Shown: piece after piece, positions 1 through 8,828 of the stretch
Layout: every line of letters begins with the position of its first letter
Position numbering within the stretch: the first letter of the stretch is position 1
Translations under genes and position numbers: made by a program
Notes under the pieces: generated by a model
What the model was told of the DNA's origin: nothing
Seen by the model: the letters and a program-made list of their open reading frames with translations, nothing else
Database searches by the model: none
NCBI RefSeq assembly: GCF_030687145.1
Contig: NZ_CP117460.1
Span: 186,001-250,000 of the forward strand
Direction of reading: 5' to 3'
DNA: 64,000 nucleotides
Source of the DNA: Pseudomonas sp. FP1742
GTDB taxonomy: Bacteria > Pseudomonadota > Gammaproteobacteria > Pseudomonadales > Pseudomonadaceae

Positions 1-264
1 GCCTGGCTGGAGCAGGCGATTATCGACGGGCTGGCAACCACGCCGTCGCCGCAAATCGGTCATCAAGCTTTAGAGCAATTCAAGGCACTGTTGGCCAGCG
101 ATCCGCAGCTGTGCAAGACCTTGCAAGGTTTGCCGGACAACGAAGCCTTTATCGCCTGCACCCTGGCGTTGGCCGCCGAGCGTGGCCTCGTGTTCACCCG
201 CGAAGAACTGCGCGCGGCGATGCGCGACGGTCGCCGACAGTGGACTGAACAATGGAGCGCCTGA
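1..264 (+). CDS. Nif11-like domain protein, C-terminal part (5' end outside window)
   Basis: The reading frame is open from base 1 to a TGA at 262-264 and gives 87 residues of the C-terminus. The stretch from about residue 23 (ALEQFKALLASDP) to EEFxFTREEL-like residues near 75 resembles a Nif11 domain, with the usual 'LLASDPxLxxxL...AxxxGLxFTxEEL' pattern. Nif11 domains occur as leader regions of peptide natural products and as C-terminal appendages of larger enzymes. The start is missing, so these cannot be told apart. The stop overlaps the start of the sulfotransferase-like gene (ATG at 252), so the two are probably translationally coupled. Function is inferred from the family only. Confidence 0.6.
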   Translation, partial: AWLEQAIIDGLATTPSPQIGHQALEQFKALLASDPQLCKTLQGLPDNEAFIACTLALAAERGLVFTREELRAAMRDGRRQWTEQWSA

Positions 265-1223
265 ACCTCAAGGGCTGGTTGCCGATTCGCGTGTGGCAAG
301 AGGCTGGAGCATGGCAAGTCGACTGGTGCTGGTTCGGTGACTCGCGGCTGCATCAGCCGTTTTTTCGTGATGCCGTGGAGGATGCGCTGCGGCTGCCGTT
401 CAATCAGGCGTTTCGGCGGAAAACGGCGTTGTCGACCCTCGCGGACTGGCGGGCTTGCAGTCCCGGCCTGACGCCGAGCGCTTTTATCTTTCACGCGTCC
501 CGCTGTGGCTCGACCCTGATCAGCCAGATGCTGGCGCGACTCGACAATCACATTGTCATCAGCGAACCACCGCCACTGGACGTGTTGCTGCGCAGCGATT
601 TGCCTGCCGTCGAGCGTCGTGCCGCGATCAAGGGGTTACTGTCGGCCTACGGACAATGTCGACGTGGTGTGGAGCAACGGTTGGTGATCAAACTCGACGC
701 CTGGAACATCGGTGAACTGCCGTTGCTGCGTGAATGCTTCCCCGAAACGCCGTGGCTGTTTCTTTATCGCGATCCGCTGGAAATCGCTGTCTCGCATCTG
801 CGTCGCCCGGGCGTGCACATGGTGCCGGGGATGATCGGCGCCAGTGTGCTGGATGACGAACTTGCGTTCAGCGGCCGTGAGGATTACATCGCTCGGCGAT
901 TGGCGCGGTTGCTGGCGTCGGGGTTGGCGCAATGCCAGGCGTTTGGTGGCCGGGCGGTGAATTACAGCGAATTGCCGCAGGCCATGGCGGGGCGGTTGGC
1001 AACGTTCTTTGCTTTGGACATCGAGCAGCGCCGGCAGGTGTTTGCGGCGGCGGGGCAACATGCCAAGCAACCGTCGCAGGTGTTTGTCGACGACAGCGAA
1101 GGCAAGCATCGCGAAGCCTCGGCGTTGCTTCGTGAGCGGGTGGAACGCTGGGCGCGGGAACCGTATGAGGCGTTGGAAAAAGATCGGCTCAGGATTTTGA
1201 CGACAAATCCGCCATCCCCTTGA
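252..1223 (+). CDS. sulfotransferase-like P-loop protein
   Basis: The product has 323 residues. A segment near residue 75 ([17 protein letters not shown]) matches the PAPS-binding 5'-phosphosulfate loop of sulfotransferase-like proteins, and a later [14 protein letters not shown] segment matches the 3'-phosphate-binding strand that usually reads RDPxxxxxS. There is no signal peptide, so it is cytoplasmic. The ATG at 252 overlaps the end of the Nif11-like gene, suggesting a two-gene unit that may modify a peptide or protein partner. The substrate is unknown. The 3' end overlaps the convergent slipin gene by 35 bp. Confidence 0.65.
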   Translation: MERLNLKGWLPIRVWQEAGAWQVDWCWFGDSRLHQPFFRDAVEDALRLPFNQAFRRKTALSTLADWRACSPGLTPSAFIFHASRCGSTLISQMLARLDNHIVISEPPPLDVLLRSDLPAVERRAAIKGLLSAYGQCRRGVEQRLVIKLDAWNIGELPLLRECFPETPWLFLYRDPLEIAVSHLRRPGVHMVPGMIGASVLDDELAFSGREDYIARRLARLLASGLAQCQAFGGRAVNYSELPQAMAGRLATFFALDIEQRRQVFAAAGQHAKQPSQVFVDDSEGKHREASALLRERVERWAREPYEALEKDRLRILTTNPPSP

Positions 1224-1947
1224 GTAACTCGATCGGCAGCGGGAAGACGATGGTTGAACTCTTGTCCCCCGCGATCGCACTCAGCGTCTGCATGTAACGC
1301 AGCTGCATGGCTCCCGGCTGGCGCCCGAGCATTTCGGCAGCCTGCATGAGTTTTTCCGAGGCCTGCAATTCGCCTTCGGCGTGGATCACCTTGGCCCGGC
1401 GTTCCCGTTCGGCTTCGGCCTGTTTGGCGATGGCGCGAATCATCGATTCGTTGAGGTCTACGTGCTTGATCTCGACGGTGGCCACCTTGATGCCCCAGGC
1501 ATCGGTCTGGGCATCGAGCACTTGCTGGACGTCGACGTTCAGTCGTTCCCGTTCGGCCAGCAACTCATCGAGTTCATGTTTACCGAGCACCGCCCGCAAT
1601 GTGGTCTGGGCCAGTTGGCTGGTGGCCATGAGAAAGTCTTCGACCTGAATGATCGCCTTTTGCGGATCGAGCACGCGAAAATACAGCACTGCATTGACCT
1701 TGACCGAGACGTTGTCGCGGGTGATCACGTCTTGCGGCGGTATGTCGAGCACCACGGTCCGCAGATCGACACGAACCATTTGTTGAACCGCCGGAATCAG
1801 CAGGATCAGACCCGGGCCCTTGACCTGCCAGAAGCGTCCGAGCTGGAACACCACGCCGCGTTCGTATTCGCGCAGAATGCGGAAAGTCGACCCCGCCAGT
1901 GCAATCAGCAATAACAGCAGCGCGGCAAAACCCAATTGCAGACCCAT
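1189..1947 (-). CDS. slipin / SPFH-domain (stomatin-like) membrane protein
   Basis: The product has 252 residues: one N-terminal membrane segment (about residues 5-22), then an SPFH/band-7 domain ([42 protein letters not shown]) and a coiled-coil-rich region with [17 protein letters not shown] typical of slipins. Slipins oligomerise in the membrane and are usually encoded with NfeD partners, as here. The ATG at 1947 follows a GGTGGAG Shine-Dalgarno and starts 2 bases after the nfeD stop, so the pair is one operon. Its 3' end overlaps the convergent sulfotransferase-like gene. Confidence 0.9.
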   Translation of the reverse strand: MGLQLGFAALLLLLIALAGSTFRILREYERGVVFQLGRFWQVKGPGLILLIPAVQQMVRVDLRTVVLDIPPQDVITRDNVSVKVNAVLYFRVLDPQKAIIQVEDFLMATSQLAQTTLRAVLGKHELDELLAERERLNVDVQQVLDAQTDAWGIKVATVEIKHVDLNESMIRAIAKQAEAERERRAKVIHAEGELQASEKLMQAAEMLGRQPGAMQLRYMQTLSAIAGDKSSTIVFPLPIELLKGMADLSSKS

Positions 1948-1949
1948 GA

Positions 1950-2483
1950 CTATTCTCCACCCGGTGCCGCGTCAGTCGCGGCCACTTGCAGCAGTAGACC
2001 CTTGCGTGCCACCACCCGGACCTGTTGTCCCGGTTTAAGCGGTGTGGCACTCATGACTTGCCATTGTTCGCCTTGCAGGTGCACCCAGCCGACATAAGCA
2101 TTGCCAGCCTGCAACGACGTTATCGGCGTCACGCTGCCCAGCAATTCGGCGTCGCCGCTGAAGTTGCGGCGCGGTCGGGTTTTCAAGGCGCGAATCAGCA
2201 GGAAAATCAACAGAAGCCCACTGATCAGCCCCAGGCCGATGATCAACGGAACAGGCACTTCGGCATTGGTCAGAATCACCGCGCCGATCACAAACATCAC
2301 AATGCCGCCCAAACCGACCACACCGAAATTGGGCAAGGCCGCCTCGGCGATCATAAACACGATGCCAAAGGTGATCAGCCAGATCCCGATCGGGTCGGGA
2401 ACCAGCACTACAACGGTGTCCGCTGCGAAAACCGGTCCGCTCAGGGCCAACAGCAGCGCAATTACCCAGCAACGAATGTTCAC
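1950..2483 (-). CDS. NfeD-family membrane protein, short form
   Basis: The product has 177 residues. I chose the GTG at 2483 because a GGAGG sits 6 bases upstream; upstream in-frame starts would place that site inside the gene. A signal peptide ends near ALSGPVFAA. Four or so hydrophobic segments follow (about residues 30-110), then a C-terminal OB-fold-like NfeD domain ([28 protein letters not shown]). The N-terminal ClpP-like protease domain of long NfeD proteins is absent. It probably works with the slipin encoded immediately downstream. Confidence 0.85.
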   Translation of the reverse strand: MNIRCWVIALLLALSGPVFAADTVVVLVPDPIGIWLITFGIVFMIAEAALPNFGVVGLGGIVMFVIGAVILTNAEVPVPLIIGLGLISGLLLIFLLIRALKTRPRRNFSGDAELLGSVTPITSLQAGNAYVGWVHLQGEQWQVMSATPLKPGQQVRVVARKGLLLQVAATDAAPGGE

Positions 2484-2696
2484 TTGACCCTCCGGGAGAG
2501 TCATCCGTCCGCGAGCCGTTCGTGGCTCTGTATACAAGTCTAGTTGAGCCTGCGGCTGTATGATTTTTGACCAGTTGTAGACCGTATCCGACGGGCGGAT
2601 TTCCCGCCGGATCCCACCAGCGGGCCTAGACTTTTAATGGAGAGAAAAATTTCAACCATCGTCCGCCATTCGTTGTTGCGGACACCGAGGTGCATC

Positions 2697-3164
2697 ATGC
2701 GTATGGCAAGAACCGTGCAGAACAGCCTGGAAAAGGCGCACTGCGAATATGACATCGTTTCCCATCCGCACTCGGCCAGCAGCCTTGAAACGGCACGGCT
2801 CGCGGGCATCCCCGCTGAACGGGTGGCCAAATCGGTGATCCTCGACGATCGCCACGGGCATTACTTGATGGCCGTACTGCCCGCCAGCCGTCACCTGGAC
2901 CTGAGCAAAGTCCGTGGCAGCAGCGAATGGCAAGTCACCCGGGAAAGCAATTTGCCGCGCCTGTTCGACGATTGCGAACGCGGCGCCGTGCCTGCATTGG
3001 GCGAATCCTATGGACTGGACATGGTCATTGACCCGATGCTGACCCGGCAGAAAGACATCTACCTCGAAGCCGGCAACCACAACAACCTGGTACACATGAG
3101 CGTACCGGAATATCTGAAAATGGTGCCGCATGCCGAGGTCTGCGAGTTGAGTCTGTCGGCGTAA
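2697..3164 (+). CDS. YbaK/ProX-type aminoacyl-tRNA deacylase family protein
   Basis: The product has 155 residues and a YbaK/EbsC fold: an ARLAGIPAERVAKSVIL segment followed by GHYLMAVLPASRHLDLSKV, the usual core with its conserved Lys. Family members hydrolyse mischarged aminoacyl-tRNA in trans. I chose the ATG at 2697 because GAGGTG lies about 5 bases upstream; earlier in-frame codons lack a ribosome site. It is a single gene diverging from nfeD, and the shared interval probably holds both promoters. Substrate specificity cannot be read from sequence. Confidence 0.8.
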   Translation: MRMARTVQNSLEKAHCEYDIVSHPHSASSLETARLAGIPAERVAKSVILDDRHGHYLMAVLPASRHLDLSKVRGSSEWQVTRESNLPRLFDDCERGAVPALGESYGLDMVIDPMLTRQKDIYLEAGNHNNLVHMSVPEYLKMVPHAEVCELSLSA

Positions 3165-3172
3165 CCGCCGTC

Positions 3173-3235
3173 ATCGCGGGCAAGCCCACCTCCACAGGAA
3201 TTGCAAAAAACCTGTGGCAGCGGGCGTGCCCGCGA
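3173..3235. repeat. REP-type inverted pair, diverged
   Basis: Two arms, tcgcgggcaagcccacctcc and the inverted form ending gcgggcgtgcccgcga, flank a short loop that includes complementary ccacagg/cctgtgg. This is the Pseudomonas REP theme, more diverged than the perfect copies elsewhere in the window. Confidence 0.7.
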
Positions 3236-3284
3236 ATGGCCGCGTCGCGGTCACCCTCATTCAGCCATCACGAAGGAGCCCGAC

Positions 3285-3530
3285 ATGGAATCCCCCACCC
3301 ACAGCCTCCCGGCCCTGTTCAAACAACTCGGCCTGCCTGACGACCCCGAAAGCATTGATAAATTCATCGCCACCCATTCACCGCTAAAACCCGAACTGCA
3401 CCTGGCGGACGCGTTCTTCTGGAGCGAGAGCCAGGCAGAGTTACTGCGTGAGGAAATTCTGGATGACGCGGATTGGGCGGAGGTGGTGGATCAGTTGGAT
3501 GTAATGCTGAGGAAGGGGCGGGGGGTGTAA
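3285..3530 (+). CDS. DUF2789 family small protein
   Basis: The product has 81 residues beginning MESPTHSLPALFKQLGLPDD. It matches the small DUF2789 family common in Pseudomonas and relatives, whose function is unknown. The start is fixed by AAGGAG 7 bases before ATG 3285. It is acidic, without membrane segments or signal peptide. The stop codon lies inside the first of three A-rich repeats that precede the fic gene. Confidence 0.8.
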   Translation: MESPTHSLPALFKQLGLPDDPESIDKFIATHSPLKPELHLADAFFWSESQAELLREEILDDADWAEVVDQLDVMLRKGRGV

Positions 3531-3590
3531 AAAAATCTGGAGAAAAATGGCGAAATGTAAAAAAAACTGGTGAGTGGTAAAAAAATCTGG
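3527..3590 (+). repeat. three A-rich direct repeats upstream of fic
   Basis: The 14-mer GTAAAAAAATCTGG occurs at 3527 and exactly again at 3577, with a one-base variant (GTAAAAAAAACTGG) at 3557. All three are in the same orientation, spaced 30 and 20 bp, and end 42 bp before the fic start. The arrangement looks like an operator or a curved-DNA promoter. No binding protein can be named from sequence. Confidence 0.65.
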
Positions 3591-3631
3591 GCTTTAATCG
3601 CCAAAGTGAATTTTTTCCGTGGAAGCTCGCC

Positions 3632-5107
3632 ATGCCTGTTGTTGGATACGCCTACCTGCGCGATGCGCTGAATCTCAAGGCCTTCGCACCCAAACGCGCG
3701 GCGATGATCAAGCCTGTCACTCGTATCACATTGATCGGTGATTGCTTGGCTGTTCCACAGTCTGTGGCACCCGTTCAAGGTTCAATGCTTGAGCATATTC
3801 TTTTTGCCCTCAAGCACGAAGGCGTCAATCTCTGCATTCTTGCCCAGGCGCTTGAAATTGTTTCTGCTGAGCAACTGCTGGATGAGTTGGCCAAATCCCC
3901 AAATGGCGTATTTATCCGCAAGGCCTGTTTCTTGTGGGAGAGCTTCACCGGGCAGCAGCTTGAGTATTCGGTGCCGGTGCGGGGCGGTGTCGTCGCGCTA
4001 TTTGATCCAAAGCTCTATGTAACCGGCCCGGCTGTGCGCAACAGCCGCTGGCGTATCGATTTCAACGGTTTGGGTTCTCTGCGTTACTGTGCCACCGTGG
4101 AACGAACACCTGAACTCGAAACCCTGCTCAGTCTCGACATTCTCGGTCGAGCCAAAGCCTTCATGGCGACTTTGCCGCCCGAAATGATGGATCGTGCCAT
4201 CAACTGGGCTTATCTCCACGAAACCCGCGACTCCTTCGCCATCGAGAAAGAAGAACCCAGCGAAGAGAAGTCTCGTCGTTTTGTTCAACTGTTGCGCCAG
4301 GCTCATGAGGGGCGCGAGTTGAGTGAAGACTATCTGGTCGAACTGCAGAACAGCACCGTTTCCAACCCTTTCGATAAGGCCGTCCTGTTTCGCCATGAAC
4401 AGAACCACCTGCATAACGGCTTGAGAGGTGCCGCCGGCGTCAGCTATGTCCCTCCCGCTCCGGATCTGTGTCGTGAACTGATGGAAGAGTTGATGACCTT
4501 CGCCAATCGGTCCTCAAAACAGGTCGACCCCTTGGTGGCGGCTGCAGTGACCGCATTTGGCTTCGTCTTCCTTCACCCGTTCATGGACGGCAATGGCCGG
4601 CTATCACGTTTCTTGATCCACCAGACCCTTTGCCATTCCGGTGCGCTGGAAAATGGCCTTTTACTGCCTGTTTCCGTAGCGATGAAACACGAAGAGTCCA
4701 ACTACTTGGCTGCCCTCAAGGACTTCTCGCATTCTGCTCGCGACTTTTGGAATGTCACTTGGCTGGACGTCGATCAAATGGCTTTCGAATTCATCGGCCA
4801 CCCGTCTATTTATCGCTACTGGGACGCCACCCGCTGCGTCGAATTCACCCTGCAAATGGCTCGTCGTGCCTTGGAGGTTGAACTGCGGGAAGAGACCGAG
4901 TTTCTCGACAGGTACGATCGTGTGATCAAGGCGGTGAATCAACGTTTTGATGTGCGCGGGAGTGATCTGTCGAAGCTGGTGATGATGTGTCTGGACAATG
5001 ACGGGAAGGTCTCCAAGAACCGGCGCAAGCAGTTTCAGTACAGCGTGCCGGAGGAGGTTTTTGAGTTTATTGAACAAGAAGCCGGAAGGTTATTGAGTGA
5101 TATCTAG
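3632..5107 (+). CDS. Fic-domain protein (putative AMP-transferase, class II-like)
   Basis: The product has 491 residues. The Fic motif HPFMDGNGRLSR starts at about residue 315 with all catalytic residues present (His, Asn, two Arg). A candidate inhibitory motif, SFAIEK at residues 201-206, fits S-x-x-x-E but has Lys where Gly/Asn is usual; its position N-terminal to the Fic core points to class II self-inhibition. The first 150 residues form an extra N-terminal domain often seen in this Fic group, and a C-terminal helical region follows the core. Start: ATG 3632 with GGAAG 7 bases upstream. The target protein is unknown. The preceding A-rich repeats may control it. Confidence 0.85.
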   Translation: MPVVGYAYLRDALNLKAFAPKRAAMIKPVTRITLIGDCLAVPQSVAPVQGSMLEHILFALKHEGVNLCILAQALEIVSAEQLLDELAKSPNGVFIRKACFLWESFTGQQLEYSVPVRGGVVALFDPKLYVTGPAVRNSRWRIDFNGLGSLRYCATVERTPELETLLSLDILGRAKAFMATLPPEMMDRAINWAYLHETRDSFAIEKEEPSEEKSRRFVQLLRQAHEGRELSEDYLVELQNSTVSNPFDKAVLFRHEQNHLHNGLRGAAGVSYVPPAPDLCRELMEELMTFANRSSKQVDPLVAAAVTAFGFVFLHPFMDGNGRLSRFLIHQTLCHSGALENGLLLPVSVAMKHEESNYLAALKDFSHSARDFWNVTWLDVDQMAFEFIGHPSIYRYWDATRCVEFTLQMARRALEVELREETEFLDRYDRVIKAVNQRFDVRGSDLSKLVMMCLDNDGKVSKNRRKQFQYSVPEEVFEFIEQEAGRLLSDI

Positions 5108-5182
5108 GCACGTCAGATGTGCTTCAGGCATGAGAATTGTTTCAAAACTTGACCAGCTTTCCCCACCAATGCCATATTGATA

Positions 5183-5196
5183 GTTAGCAAACTAAC
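5183..5196. promoter_or_regulatory. perfect inverted repeat, probable MarR operator
   Basis: GTTAG-CAAA-CTAAC is a perfect 5-bp inverted repeat immediately after a -35-like TTGATA (5177-5182). It lies 18 bases before the start of the marR-type gene, where a MarR protein would be expected to repress its own efflux operon. Confidence 0.6.
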
Positions 5197-5213
5197 AGTG
5201 TGTACATTCTCTC

Positions 5214-5669
5214 GTGCCAAAGAATCTCGCCGCTCTCCAGATGAACATCAGCAGCTCCATGGTGGTGGCCGCCAGGCATTGGCGGAAGATCTGCCAGACC
5301 ACGCTGGTCAACTATGGGATCTCCGAAGCCTGCGCCGCCCCGCTATTGATGATCGGGCGTTTGGGCGAGGGTGTGCGGCAGGTGACGGTTGCGCAGGCGG
5401 CGGGGATGGAGAGCCCGTCTCTGGTGCGGCTGCTGGATCAGCTGTGTCATGCCGGTTACGTCTGCCGTACCGAAGACATTCATGACCGACGCGCCAAATG
5501 CCTGAGCCTGACCGCGACCGGTCGCGAGTTGGTGCAGGCGGTCGAAGCTGAGTTGGTGCGTTTGCGCCAGGAGGTGCTCGAAGGCATCGACCAGAGTGAT
5601 CTGGAAGCGGCGCTACGGGTACTCAAAGCCTTCGAAGCGGCCAATCATCTGCCGGTGGTTCAGCCTTGA
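5214..5669 (+). CDS. MarR-family transcriptional regulator
   Basis: The product has 151 residues from GTG 5214 (alternative ATG at 5241; neither has a strong Shine-Dalgarno). It has the MarR winged-helix layout: VTVAQAAGMESPSLVRLLDQLCHAGYVCRTEDIHDRRAKCLSLT is recognition helix plus wing with the conserved DxRxxxxxLT. MarR dimers usually repress an adjacent transporter operon and release it on binding phenolic ligands. The stop overlaps the TTG start of the FUSC gene, so regulator and pump form one operon. The inverted repeat at 5183 is the likely binding site. Confidence 0.88.
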   Translation: MPKNLAALQMNISSSMVVAARHWRKICQTTLVNYGISEACAAPLLMIGRLGEGVRQVTVAQAAGMESPSLVRLLDQLCHAGYVCRTEDIHDRRAKCLSLTATGRELVQAVEAELVRLRQEVLEGIDQSDLEAALRVLKAFEAANHLPVVQP

Positions 5670-7738
5670 GCGGTTTTTTCACCGGCGTGCCCCCGGCGCG
5701 AGACTGGTTCTACGGGGTGCGCACGTTCGCGGCCTCGATGATCGCGCTGTACATCGCCATGCTCATGCAAATGCCTCGTCCGTATTGGGCGATGGCCACG
5801 GTGTATATCGTTTCCAGCCCGTTCCTCGGCCCTACCAGCTCCAAGGCGTTGTACCGCGCGGTAGGCACCTTGCTCGGTGCGGCGGCGGCGGTGTTGTTTG
5901 TGCCGATGTTCGTTCAGAGCCCTTATGTGCTGGTGGTGGTCATCGCACTGTGGACCGGGATTTTGCTGTTCCTGTCCTTGCATCTGCGCACCGCCAACAG
6001 CTATGCCTTGATGCTCGCCGGTTACACCTTGCCGCTGATCGCCTTGCCGGTGGTGAATAATCCGTTGGCGGTGTGGGACGTGGCCGAAGCGCGTACCGAA
6101 GAAATCTTCCTCGGTATCGCCTGCGCGGCAGTGGTCGGCGCCATGTTCTGGCCACGGCGGCTGGCGCCGGTGTTCAACGATTCGGTGAACAAATGGTTTG
6201 CCGATGCCTCGACCTACAGCTTGCGTTTCCTCAGTCGCACCGTGCAGCCGGAGGAAGTCAGCGCCCTGCGTTCATCGATGGTGGCGAACTTCAACAGTCT
6301 GGAATTGATGATCGGTCAGTTGTCCCACGAGGGCGCGCGACCGCAAACAGTGCGCAATACCAAGGAACTGCGCGGTCGGATGATTCATCTGTTGCCGGTG
6401 ATCGACGCCCTCGACGATGCGCTTTATGCCCTCGAGCGGCGCACACCGGAGCTTGTGGATAAGTTCGCGCCACTGCTGACCGCAACCAGTGAGTGGCTCG
6501 CCCATAAAGACTCTGACCTCGATCGTTGGCAGGCTCTGAAAAACCGGCTCCAGGCGCTGCAACCCAGTGCCGAGGCGCTAGACGATCGCAAGCAATTGCT
6601 GTTTTCCAACGCGCTGTATCGCCTCGGCGAGTGGATCGATCTGTGGCAAGACTGTCGCAGCCTGCAATACGCCATTCAGTGCGAGAGCCAGGACAGTTGG
6701 CGCGCGGTGTATCGGCACTGGCGCCTGGGTCGGCTGTCGCCATTTCTCGACCGTGGCTTGATGCTCTATTCGGCGGTTTCTACGGTCACCGCGATCATCG
6801 TCGCCTCGGTGCTGTGGATTCTGCTCGGCTGGACCGACGGCGGCAGCGCGGTGATTCTCGCGGCGGTGGCGTGCAGTTTCTTTGCGTCAATGGACGACCC
6901 GGCACCGCAGATCTACCGGTTCTTTTTCTGGACCGCAATGTCGGTGCTGTTCGCCGGCCTTTATCTGTTTTTGATCCTGCCGAACCTGCATGACTTCCCG
7001 ATGCTGGTGCTGGCGTTCGCCATCCCGTTCATCTGCGTCGGTACCTTGACGGTACAGCCGCGCTTTTATCTGGGGATGTTGCTGACCATCGTCAACACCT
7101 CGTCCTTCATCAGTATTCAGGGCGCCTACGACGCGGATTTTCTCAGTTTCACCAACTCCAACCTGGCCGGGCCCATGGGGTTACTGTTCGCGTTCATCTG
7201 GACCCTGATCGCCCGGCCATTCGGTGCGGAACTGGCGGCCAAGCGCCTGACCCGTTTCAGCTGGCGCGACATCGTCGGCCTGACCGAGCCGGCCACGCTG
7301 GCCGAACACCGGCATATGGGCGTGCAGATGCTCGATCGCCTGATGCAGCATTTGCCGCGACTGGCCATGACCGGCCAGGACACTGGCATCGCCCTGCGCG
7401 AAGTGCGCGTGGCCCTGAATCTGCTGGACCTGCTCGCCTATTCGCCGCGAGTGCCCGGTGCGCCGCAGGCGTTGCTGCGCCAGGTGGTGGCTGAAGTCGG
7501 CGAGTACTTCAAGGCCTGCCTCAAGGCCGGTGAACGTCTGCCGGCGCCTAGCCCGTTGCTGATGACCCTCGATCGCACCCGCCGCGCCCTCGGCGGCCAA
7601 GGTGATGAGGAAACCCGTCTGCATCTGCTGCACGCCTTGAGCGGCCTGCGTCTGGCGCTGTTGCCGGGCGTCGAGTTTGTCGGAACGGGCGAACTCGAGG
7701 AACCGCTTCCCCATGGCATCGATGGAGCGCCTTTATGA
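5666..7738 (+). CDS. FUSC-family inner-membrane efflux protein (AaeB-like)
   Basis: The product has 690 residues starting at TTG 5666, which overlaps the marR stop. There are two blocks of hydrophobic segments (about residues 20-160 and 360-520), each followed by a cytoplasmic helical region, the duplicated layout of FUSC proteins. The family member AaeB exports aromatic carboxylic acids with a HlyD-type partner. Here the downstream genes supply a DUF1656 protein, a HlyD adaptor and an outer-membrane factor, so a complete tripartite pump is encoded. The substrate is not evident. Confidence 0.88.
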   Translation: MSGFFTGVPPARDWFYGVRTFAASMIALYIAMLMQMPRPYWAMATVYIVSSPFLGPTSSKALYRAVGTLLGAAAAVLFVPMFVQSPYVLVVVIALWTGILLFLSLHLRTANSYALMLAGYTLPLIALPVVNNPLAVWDVAEARTEEIFLGIACAAVVGAMFWPRRLAPVFNDSVNKWFADASTYSLRFLSRTVQPEEVSALRSSMVANFNSLELMIGQLSHEGARPQTVRNTKELRGRMIHLLPVIDALDDALYALERRTPELVDKFAPLLTATSEWLAHKDSDLDRWQALKNRLQALQPSAEALDDRKQLLFSNALYRLGEWIDLWQDCRSLQYAIQCESQDSWRAVYRHWRLGRLSPFLDRGLMLYSAVSTVTAIIVASVLWILLGWTDGGSAVILAAVACSFFASMDDPAPQIYRFFFWTAMSVLFAGLYLFLILPNLHDFPMLVLAFAIPFICVGTLTVQPRFYLGMLLTIVNTSSFISIQGAYDADFLSFTNSNLAGPMGLLFAFIWTLIARPFGAELAAKRLTRFSWRDIVGLTEPATLAEHRHMGVQMLDRLMQHLPRLAMTGQDTGIALREVRVALNLLDLLAYSPRVPGAPQALLRQVVAEVGEYFKACLKAGERLPAPSPLLMTLDRTRRALGGQGDEETRLHLLHALSGLRLALLPGVEFVGTGELEEPLPHGIDGAPL

Positions 7739-7944
7739 TCGGTGATCTGGATATCAGCGGGGTGTTCCTGCCCACGCTGCTGGTGCTGATGGGCATTACC
7801 TATGTGTTGTTCCTGTTGGTGCACGGGGTGCTGACGCGCCTGCACTTTTACCGTCTGGTCTGGCACCGGGCATTGTTCAACGTGGCTCTCTACGCTGTGC
7901 TGCTCGGCGTCGTGGACTCACTCAGTCGATACCTGATGACATGA
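7735..7944 (+). CDS. DUF1656 small membrane protein (AaeX-like)
   Basis: The product has 69 residues and two predicted membrane segments (about residues 12-35 and 45-63). DUF1656/AaeX proteins are encoded with FUSC and HlyD genes in this type of operon; their role is unknown. The start overlaps the FUSC stop (ATGA at 7735) and its own stop overlaps the next start (ATGA at 7941), indicating tight coupling. Confidence 0.85.
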   Translation: MIGDLDISGVFLPTLLVLMGITYVLFLLVHGVLTRLHFYRLVWHRALFNVALYAVLLGVVDSLSRYLMT

Positions 7945-8828
7945 AAAAACCTTTTTTGACCCTTGGCCGTGTGGTCCTGACGTTGTTGATCGTGACCTTC
8001 GCCGTTGTCGTGGTCTGGCGCATGGTCATGTATTACATGTTCGCGCCCTGGACCCGGGACGGGCACATCCGTGCCGACATCGTGCAGATTGCCCCGGATG
8101 TATCGGGGCTGATCCAGCAAGTGGAGGTGCGCGACAACCAGTGGGTGAAGCGCGGCCAGGTGCTGTTCAGCATCGATCAGGACCGGTTCAAGCTGGCCCT
8201 GCGCCAAGCCAAAGCGGCGGTCGCCGACCGTCAGGAAACCCTGGCCCAGGCCCAGCGCGAGGCCAAGCGTAACCGAGGCCTGGGCAATCTGGTCCCGGCC
8301 GAGCAACTGGAAGAAAGCCAGTCCCGGGTGGCCCGCGCCGAAGTGGCGTTGATGGAGGCGCAAGTAACGGTGGATAGCGCCCAGCTCAACCTCGACCGCT
8401 CGGTGATCCGCAGCCCGGTGGATGGCTACGTCAACGACCGGGCGCCGCGCTCCCAGGAGTTCGTCAGCGCCGGGCGCCCCGTGTTGTCGGTGGTCGACAG
8501 CAATTCCTTCCACATCGACGGTTATTTCGAAGAAACCAAACTGGACGGCATTCATGTCGGCCAGAGCGTCAACATTCGGGTGATCGGCGACCGTGCGCGC
8601 CTGCGCGGGCATGTCGAAAGCATCGTCGCCGGCATCGAAGACCGCGACCGCAGCAGTGGCAGCAACCTGTTGCCCAACGTCAACCCGGCGTTCAGTTGGG
8701 TGCGGCTGGCCCAGCGGATTCCGGTGCGAATCGCTTTCGATGAGGTGCCGGAAGATTTCCGCATGATTGCCGGTCGTACGGCCACCGTGTCGATCATCGA
8801 CGATCAAACCGGGGAGCCGGCGAAATGA
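7941..8828 (+). CDS. HlyD-family periplasmic adaptor subunit (AaeA-like)
   Basis: The product has 295 residues: an N-terminal membrane anchor (residues 8-30), a biotinyl-lipoyl half (IAPDVSGLIQQVEVRDNQWVKRGQVLFSID), a short coiled-coil hairpin rich in Ala/Gln/Arg, the second lipoyl half (VIRSPVDGYVNDR) and a beta-barrel domain. This is the usual membrane-fusion-protein order. It would bridge the FUSC pump and the outer-membrane factor encoded on either side. Both its ends overlap neighbours by 4 bases. Confidence 0.9.
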   Translation: MKKPFLTLGRVVLTLLIVTFAVVVVWRMVMYYMFAPWTRDGHIRADIVQIAPDVSGLIQQVEVRDNQWVKRGQVLFSIDQDRFKLALRQAKAAVADRQETLAQAQREAKRNRGLGNLVPAEQLEESQSRVARAEVALMEAQVTVDSAQLNLDRSVIRSPVDGYVNDRAPRSQEFVSAGRPVLSVVDSNSFHIDGYFEETKLDGIHVGQSVNIRVIGDRARLRGHVESIVAGIEDRDRSSGSNLLPNVNPAFSWVRLAQRIPVRIAFDEVPEDFRMIAGRTATVSIIDDQTGEPAK

